Of a stretch of DNA of 34,960 nt, positions 16,265 to 23,762 are shown piece by piece. The DNA comes from an uncultured Actinomycetes bacterium (GTDB lineage: Bacteria; Actinomycetota; Rubrobacteria; Rubrobacterales; Rubrobacteraceae). The notes beneath the pieces are model-generated. The model ran no database searches, was not told the origin of the DNA, and saw only the letters and a program-made list of their open reading frames with translations. Location: assembly GCA_937873125.1 (NCBI GenBank), contig CALMWA010000002.1, positions 1-34,960 of the forward strand, given 5' to 3'. A program made the position numbers and the translations under genes. Positions within the stretch are counted from its first letter, which is position 1. Every line of letters begins with the position of its first letter.

Positions 16265-18358
16265 TCATCCCTCCCTAGGCAACGGCAACCGTACTAAAAC
16301 CTGCGTCCCGCCTTCCGGCCGCGGCTGGACTGCGCAAGTGCCGCCAAGCTCCGCCGCGCGCTCGTGCATCGAGAGCAGACCCACACCCGCTGCGGACTCT
16401 TCCGGGAGACCAATACCGTCGTCCGCGATCTCCAGTCTCATCCCATCGTCCACAGAGATCCGCACGACGCAAGTACGCGCGCGGGCGTGACGTATTACGT
16501 TTGTCAGGGCTTCCTGCGCGATGCGGTAGACGGCCACTTCGACGGCGGCAGGTAAATGCGGCAGGCTGTCCGGCGCTGCGACCGTCACCTGCAGCTCCCC
16601 GTCGTCCGCGCCGTACCGCGTGGCGAGTTGGGTTAGGGCGGCGACGAGCCCCAGGTCGTCGAGGGCCGGCGGGCGAAGGTCGTAAACCAGACGCCGAATG
16701 TCCGCGATGGCGGACCTTAGTTCGGTCTTTAGCTCGGCCGCCAGCTCGTCGGCGGCGGCGGGGTCCTGGGGTATCAGACGCCGGAGAACCCCCGTCTGGA
16801 CGTTCAGACCGGCGAGTTGCGCGCCCAGGCCGTCGTGCAGGTCACGACGCAGGCGGCGGCGTTCCTCCTCGCGGGCGGTGACCAGTTTTTCGCGCGAGCG
16901 CTGCAAGTCTCTCGTGAGGAGCACGGAATGGGCGGCGACCCCGGCTTGCCGGGCCAGGTCTTCGAGCAGGCGCCTATCGGCGGCGGAGAACTCCTTACTC
17001 CCAACGCGAGGCCCGAGCAACAACTCTCCGACCGGCTCTCTCTGGTACGTCAGCGGCAGGCGCAGCGCTCTCTCGACCGGCTCTCCGGCTTCCGCCGAGA
17101 TCCTGCCGGCATCATCACCCTCTCTGAGCGAAATCGCCGCGTATGGCACCCGGAGCGCTTCCTTCACGGTCTCCACGATCACCCTCAGCATCTCGTTGGG
17201 CGCGACCGCGGTCTCCTGGCGCTCGCCGAGGCGTGCGATCACGGCATAGGGATCGTCACGCTCGCCATACATCAGCCGGTTGACCCCCCGCTGGAGCCTC
17301 TCACGCACGGGCGCGAAGACGACGGCGACGAGGCCGGTGGCGAGCAGGGAGATCAGAAAGCTGTCCTCGGTCCGAAACATCACACCGAGGGAGCCGACCA
17401 CCAGCACGTACGCGACGACGACGCAGGCTGTCAAAGCACTATAGACCAGCGCGCGGTTGATGATGACGTCTATGTCCCACAACCGGTAGCGTAGAATCGC
17501 CACACCGATGGCCAACGGGATAAACAGGTAGGAAAGTGTAACGCCGGTGAGATCTATCAGGTCGTAGACCAGCGTCACCGAACCGGGCGAGAGGGCTGTG
17601 GGAGCAATCTCGCCGAGCACCCAGAAGACACTCTGCCCCACGACCGCCGCCGTTATGCCGAACACGACCCATTTCGTCTGCTGCCGCTGTGCGTGGTCGG
17701 ATACTCGCCGGTAGCGGTAGACCTGGGTTATCGCGCCGGCTGGAAGCGCGATCAGGATCAGCAGACCGGCCAAGTCCGAAGGCTCGGGGAGCGAACTTCC
17801 GGGAAGAAACCATCCAACCAACAGCGCCGCACTCCAGACGGCCATCGGGACGCGCATCCAGCGAGGCACGAACCGCCCGTCAGGAAACAGAAAGAGGAAG
17901 AGGATCAGGGCCTCGAAAGCGAGAAAGACGAAGAACGTGGCGACGACGGACAGGGCGGGACGCGCCTCTACCAGAGCCTGCATGTTGGGATGGTTGGTAC
18001 CACCCAGCAGCACGAGCAAGAGCGAGGCGAGCATCGTCATCCTGTCATCGGGCTTACGCCAGGAGATCACGGCGGCGACGACAAAACATACCAGAGCGAA
18101 GAAGATCAGAAGCCCGGTTATGTACACCGCGTAGAAGCCCGTGGAGAGCCCAAGCTGTGCAAGACTCTCGCGCACGCCCCTGGAAGGAGAACTGCCTTGC
18201 GCATACAGAGCGGGAACGGCGGCGAAGAAGAGCCCCAAAGAGAACACTACCAGGACACTCCACACACTCCGGGCGAGGATGAGACAGCGGCCGTGCAGAG
18301 TAGATGCCTCGGAACCGGGGCGCATTATCGTGTCCACCGTGACGTTCTGCGGGCTCAT
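16265..18358 (-). CDS. Multi-pass membrane histidine kinase (pair 2)
   Basis: The 697-residue kinase is built like kinase 1. About eight to nine hydrophobic segments fill residues 30-350, including FFVFLAFEALILFLFLFPDG. The linker NRLMYGERDDPYAVIARLGE (360-379) is nearly identical to that of kinase 1. A GAF-like region (about 385-485) precedes HisKA_3 with His508 in RRDLHDGLGAQL, then HATPase_c (AQEALTNVIRHAR, ADDGIGLP, GVGLLSMHERA). A short periplasmic loop (about 52-75) after the first helix is absent from kinase 1. ATG 18358 has a GGAG 7 nt upstream. Membrane parts of the two kinases are more diverged than the catalytic parts, which suggests different stimuli. Confidence 0.94.
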   Translation of the reverse strand: MSPQNVTVDTIMRPGSEASTLHGRCLILARSVWSVLVVFSLGLFFAAVPALYAQGSSPSRGVRESLAQLGLSTGFYAVYITGLLIFFALVCFVVAAVISWRKPDDRMTMLASLLLVLLGGTNHPNMQALVEARPALSVVATFFVFLAFEALILFLFLFPDGRFVPRWMRVPMAVWSAALLVGWFLPGSSLPEPSDLAGLLILIALPAGAITQVYRYRRVSDHAQRQQTKWVVFGITAAVVGQSVFWVLGEIAPTALSPGSVTLVYDLIDLTGVTLSYLFIPLAIGVAILRYRLWDIDVIINRALVYSALTACVVVAYVLVVGSLGVMFRTEDSFLISLLATGLVAVVFAPVRERLQRGVNRLMYGERDDPYAVIARLGERQETAVAPNEMLRVIVETVKEALRVPYAAISLREGDDAGRISAEAGEPVERALRLPLTYQREPVGELLLGPRVGSKEFSAADRRLLEDLARQAGVAAHSVLLTRDLQRSREKLVTAREEERRRLRRDLHDGLGAQLAGLNVQTGVLRRLIPQDPAAADELAAELKTELRSAIADIRRLVYDLRPPALDDLGLVAALTQLATRYGADDGELQVTVAAPDSLPHLPAAVEVAVYRIAQEALTNVIRHARARTCVVRISVDDGMRLEIADDGIGLPEESAAGVGLLSMHERAAELGGTCAVQPRPEGGTQVLVRLPLPREG

Positions 18359-18376
18359 GGTCAGGTCTCCGCTTCG

Positions 18377-18382
18377 ATTCTA
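18377..18382 (-). promoter_or_regulatory. Candidate -10 box for kinase 2
   Basis: TAGAAT on the minus strand, 19 bp before the ATG, matches the -10 consensus at 5 of 6 positions. No convincing -35 was seen. The rest of the 138-bp gap holds a TTCC-A-GGAA repeat (about 18472-18480) that resembles the shared operator only loosely. Confidence 0.3.
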
Positions 18383-18496
18383 CGCCCCGGCCCGGTTTTA
18401 CGCACGTTCACCCGATGATGCCGCACGCGGCTCCCAGTTTGCGCAACGATCTTTCGTTCATCACGTCATCCTTCCAGGAAAGACTCTCAACCACTT

Positions 18497-19177
18497 TTAC
18501 GACTCAACTGTTAGGCGGGGCGCATTGGTCCGGGCCGTGGTCCTCGGTACTCGTTCCTTCCCCGTCCAGAGTGCGTATCCGCCGAGGGCGTATCCCAGGA
18601 AAGCCAGGTAATATAGCATAGCTATGGGCGATAACATTCCGCCCTCCGCGAACATGCCAAGCGGCACCAGCACGATGCTCAGGAAAAACACGGGGACACT
18701 GGCGATCTGAAGCCATCCCGCCCATCGTGGCAGAACACCGGCGCGCACGGTTGCTATGCCGAGCAGCGGGAAGGCCAGGACGCTCGCGAAAGCGATGGGA
18801 CCGAGCGCTCCGGCCCCGTGTGCCAGCGGACCATCCCCGACGAGAGCACGCGTGGCGGGCTCCTGAGCGAGCAGAGGGGTCGCGTAGGCCTCGTACAGCA
18901 GGAGGTAGAAATGGTATGCCGCAGCGAACATAGTCGCCGCGAAACCGATCAAGCCTAGCACTCCCGCCCGATCCGCCTGGCGCGCGTAGAACCCCGTCAG
19001 GCCGAGAAGCGCAAACATCCACGAGACGAACAGGATCAGGTGCGCGGGGGCGTAGGTGGGCTTGAGCACGTCAACCACCTGCTCGCTCGGCGGATGTAGG
19101 ACGAAACCCAGAACCTGGAGTGGCAAGGCGATCAGTAGCGCCAGCCCACTCAACCGAAACAACGTTCTCGACGACAT
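18497..19177 (-). CDS. Multi-pass membrane protein of unknown function
   Basis: The 226-residue protein has about six hydrophobic segments (LALLIALPLQVLGFVL; LILFVSWMFALLGLTGFY; VLGLIGFAATMFAAAYHFYL; LGPIAFASVLAFPLLGIATV; WLQIASVPVFFLSIVLVPLG; LYYLAFLGYALGGYALW). No catalytic motif is visible and the family is not recognised with confidence. The ATG follows a near-perfect AAGGAGGT by 5 nt. It is the first gene of the signalling block and lies 138 bp upstream of kinase 2. It carries copy B of the conserved upstream element, so it is likely co-regulated with the 121-residue membrane protein at 15113-15478. Confidence 0.85.
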   Translation of the reverse strand: MSSRTLFRLSGLALLIALPLQVLGFVLHPPSEQVVDVLKPTYAPAHLILFVSWMFALLGLTGFYARQADRAGVLGLIGFAATMFAAAYHFYLLLYEAYATPLLAQEPATRALVGDGPLAHGAGALGPIAFASVLAFPLLGIATVRAGVLPRWAGWLQIASVPVFFLSIVLVPLGMFAEGGMLSPIAMLYYLAFLGYALGGYALWTGKERVPRTTARTNAPRLTVES

Positions 19178-19217
19178 CGCTTACCTCCTTGCGGGTATCT
19201 CCCGCGCTAGCACTTTA

Positions 19218-19240
19218 TAAGCGGACCCGGTGCCCGCTTA
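19218..19240 (-). promoter_or_regulatory. Leader hairpin upstream of the membrane protein gene
   Basis: TAAGCGG and CCGCTTA form a perfect 7-bp stem around a 9-nt loop, 40 bp before the ATG. A TATAAA box (minus strand, about 19214-19219) overlaps its lower arm and could be an alternative -10, so this may be either an RNA hairpin or part of a promoter. Confidence 0.35.
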
Positions 19241-19251
19241 CGTTTGAGCCA

Positions 19252-19312
19252 ACTCTAGATGGAAGACTTTCCCAGGAGGTAGAGGGCAGGTTCCCAAACA
19301 GACCGGGCAATT
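19252..19312 (-). promoter_or_regulatory. Shared operator/promoter element, copy B
   Basis: ACTCTAG (19252-19258), then 8 nt, then CTTTCCCAGGAGGTAG (19267-19282), then GGG.AGG, TTCCCAAA and CCGGG.AATT. Apart from one indel and a few substitutions it follows copy A throughout. GGAAGAC next to ACTCTAG is also found beside ACTCTA at 14239-14253. Read on the minus strand, TAGAGT lies 75 bp upstream of the ATG. Confidence 0.6.
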
Positions 19313-19339
19313 CTTCCTAAAAGGCGCTCCGGAACGGGT

Positions 19340-19368
19340 TTGCGGCGATCTGAACTTATCCCTAGTAT
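19340..19368 (+). promoter_or_regulatory. Candidate promoter of the HAD gene
   Basis: TTGCGG (19340-19345), a 17-bp spacer and TAGTAT (19363-19368) lie 55 bp before the ATG. The match is moderate (3/6 and 4/6). Confidence 0.35.
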
Positions 19369-19422
19369 TGCCGAGAGGATCAACGGCCACGACACCGTAT
19401 CGTTCCACAGAGAGGAACCACC

Positions 19423-20091
19423 ATGCCGAGAGTCTGCGTTTTCGACGTGAACGAGACCCTTCTGGATCTTGCCGCCCTGGACCCGCACTTCGAGCGGGCC
19501 TTCGGCGACGCCTCGGTCAGGCAGCCCTGGTTCAACCAGATGCTCCAGTCCGCCCTCGTAGCCACGGTCACGGATGCCTACACGACCTTTGGTGAAATCG
19601 GAGCCGCGGCCCTCCAGATGACCGCGGAGCGGCAAGGCGTCGAGCTATCGGATGAGGATCAACGGAGCATCCTCGGCGGGATGCGCGAGTTGCCCCCGCA
19701 CCCGGAGGTCTCCGACAGTCTGGATCGCCTGCGCGACGCCGACATCCGCCTCGCGGCACTGACCAACTCCACGCAGGAAGTCGCGGAGGAGCAAATAGAG
19801 TACGCTGGTCTTACAGAGAAGTTCGAGAAGATCCTCTCCGCCGACACCGCCAAGCGGATCAAGCCGGCGCCTGCCCCCTACCGGATGGCCGCGCGGTCGC
19901 TCGGTATCCCGGAGCGTGAGATGCGGCTCGTCGCCGCTCACGCCTGGGACGTGGCGGGAGCGATGCGCGCCGGGTGCGCCGCCGCCTTCGTCGCCCGGCA
20001 GCCATTCGACCCGCTCGTCGAGCGGCCAGACGTGATCGGTGCGGATCTAAGCGAAGTCGCCGACGCGATCATCGCGGCCGAAGCCGTCTAA
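19423..20091 (+). CDS. HAD-superfamily hydrolase, haloacid dehalogenase type II-like
   Basis: The 222-residue protein shows the HAD motifs: nucleophile Asp8 in FDVNETLLD, Ser116 in LTNST, Lys147 in KRIKPAP and Asp176 in AHAWDVAGA. The layout and length fit the type II (L-2-haloacid) dehalogenase subfamily. Several residues of characterised dehalogenases are changed, however: the usual SSNAWD is AAHAWD here, and the halide-binding Arg region near residue 40 is not recognisable. Dehalogenation should therefore not be assumed; a phosphatase or other HAD reaction is possible. ATG has AGAGGA about 6 nt upstream. It diverges from the membrane protein gene at 19177. Confidence 0.88.
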   Translation: MPRVCVFDVNETLLDLAALDPHFERAFGDASVRQPWFNQMLQSALVATVTDAYTTFGEIGAAALQMTAERQGVELSDEDQRSILGGMRELPPHPEVSDSLDRLRDADIRLAALTNSTQEVAEEQIEYAGLTEKFEKILSADTAKRIKPAPAPYRMAARSLGIPEREMRLVAAHAWDVAGAMRAGCAAAFVARQPFDPLVERPDVIGADLSEVADAIIAAEAV

Positions 20092-20118
20092 CCTCTAGAT
20101 TTTCCGGCTTCTCCAGGA

Positions 20119-20153
20119 CGTTCCGCTCCGGCGATATTCGCCGAGTCGGAACG
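20119..20153. terminator. Hairpin between convergent HAD and lactonase genes
   Basis: CGTTCCG/CGGAACG (7 bp) and CGGCGA/TCGCCG (6 bp) form a long stem with a 3-nt internal mismatch and a TAT loop. It lies between the HAD stop (20091) and the lactonase stop (20168). There is no clear U-tract; a bidirectional terminator or transcript-end stabiliser is likely. Confidence 0.55.
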
Positions 20154-20167
20154 CTCATTATCGTTGA

Positions 20168-20959
20168 TCAAGCGTAGTAGTCGGGTGCTTTTTTGAACTT
20201 CGGCCACTCCTCGGGATCGTGTCCGGTAACGAGGGTGGCGCCGTGGCCCTCGACAAAGCGGCGGACCTTGCGGGTTGAGTTGGCGACGTCGGCGGCGGAG
20301 TGGATGAGGCCGGGGAGCGCCGTCTCGTTGTAGTGGTCCATCGTGTAGCAGGCGTCGGCGGTGAGCATCATCGGCCCCTCGTTTTCGAGGTTGACGATGA
20401 GCGAGGTGTGGCCCGGCGCGTGGCCCGGTGTGAAGAGCGTCTTTAGCGTGCCGTCGCCGAAGAGATCGTAGCCGTCGTCGTGCTCGCCGTCGAGAAACAG
20501 CCACTTCACGTCCCGGTCGAAGTCCTTGCGGATGTAGGCCGGCTTCTGGAACCAGTCCGGAGTGTAGGCGTATTCGAGCTCGCGGCGCTGCACGATGTAC
20601 TCGGCGTTCGGAAAGTGACCGATGGCCCCGGAGTGGTCCAAGTGTAGATGCGACTGCACGACGTAGCGCACCGAGGCCGGGTCCACGTCCATCCGCTGCA
20701 ACTGGTTCACGACGAAATCGTCCTCGCTCATCACCGGCTGGTAGGCCTCCACTACGGCGTCCCAGTGGCCGCGGGCGTTCTGAGCGACTTCGAGGGCGTT
20801 GCCGCCGTCGTAGAGCACGTTACCGCGCGGGTGGGTGATGAAGAAGAAGGGGACCGGTATCTCGTACGGATCACCCAATCCCTGGTTCATCTTGATGAAC
20901 TGCACCTGCGTCTTGAGGCTGCCGCACTCCATCATGTACAGCCGAAGATCATCCGCCAC
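20168..20959 (-). CDS. MBL-fold lactonase (AHL lactonase / gamma-butyrolactonase BlcC-like)
   Basis: The 263-residue metallo-beta-lactamase-fold protein has the dinuclear zinc ligands His104, His106, Asp108 and His109 in SHLHLDHSG, His184 in GHAPGHTSL, Asp202 in TADACY and His247 in TGHDPEEW. Tyr205 is placed like the catalytic Tyr of AHL lactonases. Relatives open homoserine lactones or gamma-butyrolactone. GTG 20959 is preferred because AAAAGGAG lies 6 nt before it; an ATG two codons upstream abuts the ribosome site with no spacing, and ATG 20995 has none. It is the second gene after the transhydrogenase (74-bp gap), as in the Agrobacterium blc operon, which favours gamma-butyrolactone over quorum signals. 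Confidence 0.9.
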   Translation of the reverse strand: MADDLRLYMMECGSLKTQVQFIKMNQGLGDPYEIPVPFFFITHPRGNVLYDGGNALEVAQNARGHWDAVVEAYQPVMSEDDFVVNQLQRMDVDPASVRYVVQSHLHLDHSGAIGHFPNAEYIVQRRELEYAYTPDWFQKPAYIRKDFDRDVKWLFLDGEHDDGYDLFGDGTLKTLFTPGHAPGHTSLIVNLENEGPMMLTADACYTMDHYNETALPGLIHSAADVANSTRKVRRFVEGHGATLVTGHDPEEWPKFKKAPDYYA

Positions 20960-21033
20960 TCTCATCTCCTTTTCTAACCGCGGGCCTGGGCGCATCGTGG
21001 TCTCTCGTCACACGGCCCGGACAGATCTGCCCT

Positions 21034-22326
21034 CTACCAGTTCTCCATCGACTCGCGGATAATGTTCGCGAGGTCTTCCTCGGTAACGTCCTTCGGCGCC
21101 CCGACGAGCAGGCGCTGCTGCTTCATCGCCCCGTCCACGAGATCGTCTATGTCGTCCTCGCTGTAGCCCAGCTCCCGGACCCCCTTCGGGGTACCGACGT
21201 CTTTCATCAATTGGATGAGAATTTCCGGCAGCGTGTTCTCGTCGTGGTCTTCGATCTTCTCCCCCGACAAAAGCTCCGCGACCTCCCGGTGCCGCTCCGG
21301 CATGGCGTCGTAGGTGAACCGGAACGCGGCCGGGGCCGTCACGATCACCGACCACCCGTGCGGCACGAAAGGATGGTCCTGCGGGTATCCGGGCGGCTCG
21401 TAGACGTGCTTGAGGCCGGCTATGGGATAGGCGCAGGCGTGCGGGATGTGGACGCCCGCCGAACCGAACCCGATGCCCGCGAGCGACGCCCCAAGCATCA
21501 TCGCCCCCCGCGCCTCCACGTCCTCGCCGTTCTCCACGGCCCTCCGCAGGTACTTTCCGCCGTATTCGAGAGCCTTCGCGCTCCACATGTCCGCGATCGG
21601 GTTCGCCCCCTGGTAGGGCGGCCGGTCGTCCGGGTTCTCGGCCTTCGGGCGCTCGTTGTACGGCTTCGTCAGGTAGGACTCGGCCGCGTGGCACACCACG
21701 TCCAGGCCGCAGGAGGACGTAACCTCCGAGGGCATCGTCATCGTGAGCAGCGGGTCCACGATGCCGCGGTGCGGGCGCATGTAGGCGTGGGAGATCCCGG
21801 TCTTCACCTTCTGGTCCGGGATGTCCAGGATGGCGACCGTCGTGGCCTCGGCCCCGGTCCCGGAGGTGGTCGGGATCGCCAGGAGCGGTTTCAGGGGGCC
21901 GGGGGGTTTCTTGCCGCCGCCCACCGGCGGGTTGACGTACTCGATGATCTCGCCGCCGTGCGTTGCGATGAGGTCCGATACCTTCGCCGTATCTATACTC
22001 GACCCGCCGCCGACCGCGACGAACCCGTCGAAGTTCCCCTCCACCGCGAAGTCCGCCGCCGCCTGGAACGAGTCCGCCGTAGGCTCTACGCGGGAGCGAT
22101 CCCAGACCTCGACCTCGATCCCCTCGGCCTCTATCTGCTCCTGGATACGGCCCGTGATGTTCGCCTTCACCACCCCAGGGTCCGAGACGAGCATCACCCG
22201 CTTCACGCCCATCCGCTTCAGTTCCCAGCCAGCCTCTTCGGAAGCGCCCGGTCCATACTTCAACGGAGTCGCTTCCATCGTGAAAATAGTCTCGTAATTC
22301 GGTCCGCCGTTGCGCTGTGCGCCCAT
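21034..22326 (-). CDS. Iron-containing alcohol dehydrogenase, hydroxyacid-oxoacid transhydrogenase (ADHFE1) type
   Basis: The 430-residue group III Fe-ADH has a nucleotide-binding GGGSSIDTAK (106-115), IPTTSGTGAEAT (151-162) and metal-site segments GLDVVCHAAESY (Asp209, His213) and FVPHG (His323). It follows human ADHFE1 unusually closely: RVEPTADSF, RPPYQGANPIADMW, GIGFGSAGVHIPHACAYPIAG and PERHREVAELL all have direct counterparts. That enzyme transfers hydride from 4-hydroxybutyrate to 2-oxoglutarate, giving succinate semialdehyde and D-2-hydroxyglutarate without free NAD. The same activity is likely here; a simple NAD-dependent 4-hydroxybutyrate dehydrogenase is the alternative. It is the first gene of an operon with the lactonase. 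GAAGGGTGG precedes the ATG. Confidence 0.92.
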   Translation of the reverse strand: MGAQRNGGPNYETIFTMEATPLKYGPGASEEAGWELKRMGVKRVMLVSDPGVVKANITGRIQEQIEAEGIEVEVWDRSRVEPTADSFQAAADFAVEGNFDGFVAVGGGSSIDTAKVSDLIATHGGEIIEYVNPPVGGGKKPPGPLKPLLAIPTTSGTGAEATTVAILDIPDQKVKTGISHAYMRPHRGIVDPLLTMTMPSEVTSSCGLDVVCHAAESYLTKPYNERPKAENPDDRPPYQGANPIADMWSAKALEYGGKYLRRAVENGEDVEARGAMMLGASLAGIGFGSAGVHIPHACAYPIAGLKHVYEPPGYPQDHPFVPHGWSVIVTAPAAFRFTYDAMPERHREVAELLSGEKIEDHDENTLPEILIQLMKDVGTPKGVRELGYSEDDIDDLVDGAMKQQRLLVGAPKDVTEEDLANIIRESMENW

Positions 22327-22361
22327 CAGAGTCCACCCTTCCGTCCAGTTTCCCGATCTCT

Positions 22362-22390
22362 ATGCTAGCCACGCCGCCGACCAGCGGCAA
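22362..22390 (-). promoter_or_regulatory. Candidate promoter of the transhydrogenase-lactonase operon
   Basis: On the minus strand, TTGCCG (22385-22390), a 17-bp spacer and TAGCAT (22362-22367) match 4/6 and 4/6. The -10 ends 35 bp before the ATG, in the divergent region shared with the MFS gene. Confidence 0.45.
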
Positions 22391-22488
22391 CCCGGAGAAG
22401 ATCAGCGGTGCGCGGGTGCGGGTTCTTGTAATCTACTTCGTCGTAGGCCGGACGGTGGGATCGGCGCGAACCGGAGGATGGTTGCCCA

Positions 22489-23736
22489 GTGACACGAGTA
22501 TCGACCGATAATCCGAGCGGGATCGATGAGCAGAAAGTCCGGCGGAGGCGAATAGTTTGGATCGCGCTGGCGCTCTCGTTGGGACCGGCGGTGACGCTTG
22601 GGCTGGTGCGCTTCGCCTACGCTCTCTTGCTCCCGGCAATGAGAGACGATCTGGGCTGGACCTATGCCCTGGCGGGCGGCATCAACACGGCGAACGCCGC
22701 CGGCTACCTGGCGGGCGCGCTACTCGCCGCCCCGATAACCAATCGGCTTGGAATTCGGCGCTCCTTCGTCGCGGCGCTGCTCGTCGCGGCGCTGGCACTC
22801 CTCGTCTCGGGTCTCGCGACAGCCTACGCCGCGCACGTAGTACTGCGGATAGTGGCCGGCGTGGGTGGAGCGATAGCATTCGTCTCGGGCGGTGTGCTGG
22901 CCGCTCACGCGACCTCGGGGCGTCCGGGAGAGCCCTCACCAGCCACGGTGCTCGGCCTGTACTATGGAGGCGGCGGGTTCGGTATCCTCGTCTCCGGGCT
23001 CGTGGTGCCTCCCCTGCTGGAGTTCGGTCCCGTCGCGCCCGTGGCCTGGCGACTCGGGTGGGTCTGCATAGGGGTTATGTCCCTGATCTCACTCCTCGTT
23101 GCAGGCTCCGCCGCGCGCAGGCTGCCGGAGTCGTCCGAACCTACCGAAGGAGGAGGGCGAGAAGACGACGCGGACTCCTCGGTGTGGAAGCTCGCACCAG
23201 CTCTCGTTGCCTACTTCCTGTTCGGTAGCGGCTACATCGCGTACATGACGTTCGTAGTAGCGTTACTCGGGGATCGGGGAGCCGGAGCGTTCGAAATCTC
23301 GATTTTCTGGGCACTTCTGGGGCTCGCAGCGGTGGTCTCGGCGCCGTTGTGGGGGCCGGTAATTGAAAATTTGCGCGGCGGACGCCCGCTCGCTACGGTA
23401 ACCTCGGTAGTCGCGGTGGGCGCTATCTTGCCACTCATCTCGGATGGCTCAATCGCGGCGTTCGTCTCCGCCGTATTGTTCGGGGGCTCGTTTCTCGCGG
23501 TCGTAACGGCCACTACCGCGCTCGTCCGCCACTCGCTACCAGCCCGCGCTTGGCCTGCCGGCATCGCCCTCTTCACCGTTTGTTTTGCCGCCGGACAATG
23601 CGCCGGTCCGCTGGCTTCGGGTCTGATCTCCGACTACTTCGGCGGCTTGAAGGTGGGGTTGAGCCTCTCAGCGGGCATTCTTATCGTAGGAGCCCTCGCC
23701 GCGCTCGCTCAACGCGACGCGAAACACGGCATGTGA
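22489..23736 (+). CDS. MFS transporter, YbfB/YjiJ family
   Basis: The 415-residue protein has twelve predicted membrane segments and the YbfB/YjiJ signature near the N-terminus (LGLVRFAYALLLPAMRDDLGW), with NTANAAGYLAGALL and GIRRSF after the second segment. A charged central loop (about residues 210-230, ESSEPTEGGGREDDADSS) separates the halves. It probably moves a small organic compound across the inner membrane; the substrate is unknown. GTG 22489 is the first usable start, with GGAGGA 11 nt upstream. It is divergent from the transhydrogenase-lactonase operon, 162 bp away, so import of that pathway's substrate is a reasonable guess but only a guess. Confidence 0.9.
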   Translation: MTRVSTDNPSGIDEQKVRRRRIVWIALALSLGPAVTLGLVRFAYALLLPAMRDDLGWTYALAGGINTANAAGYLAGALLAAPITNRLGIRRSFVAALLVAALALLVSGLATAYAAHVVLRIVAGVGGAIAFVSGGVLAAHATSGRPGEPSPATVLGLYYGGGGFGILVSGLVVPPLLEFGPVAPVAWRLGWVCIGVMSLISLLVAGSAARRLPESSEPTEGGGREDDADSSVWKLAPALVAYFLFGSGYIAYMTFVVALLGDRGAGAFEISIFWALLGLAAVVSAPLWGPVIENLRGGRPLATVTSVVAVGAILPLISDGSIAAFVSAVLFGGSFLAVVTATTALVRHSLPARAWPAGIALFTVCFAAGQCAGPLASGLISDYFGGLKVGLSLSAGILIVGALAALAQRDAKHGM

Positions 23737-23748
23737 CGATAAATACTC

Positions 23749-23762
23749 ACCGGACGTCCGGT
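23749..23762. promoter_or_regulatory. Perfect 14-bp palindrome at the acyl-CoA synthetase promoter
   Basis: ACCGGACGTCCGGT is fully self-complementary and overlaps the first base of the -35 box TTGACA (23762-23767). A repressor bound here would block RNA polymerase. The size and form suit a TetR-family (FadR-like) acyl-CoA-responsive regulator, though none is encoded in the window. Confidence 0.6.

Noticed and set aside
19423-20091. True L-2-haloacid dehalogenase
   Set aside because: Motif residues of characterised dehalogenases (SSNAWD, halide-binding Arg) are altered, so only the superfamily and subfamily resemblance is stated.
20168-20959. Quorum-quenching AHL lactonase as the primary call
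   Set aside because: The fold allows it, but there is no LuxI or AHL-type LuxR nearby, and the operon partner points to gamma-butyrolactone/4-hydroxybutyrate. The LuxR-type proteins here are phosphorylation-controlled response regulators.
21008-22390. Minus-strand 460-codon frame and the plus-strand frame 21211-22368 over the Fe-ADH gene
   Set aside because: Both are out-of-frame shadows. The ADHFE1-like frame has family-wide motif matches along its whole length.
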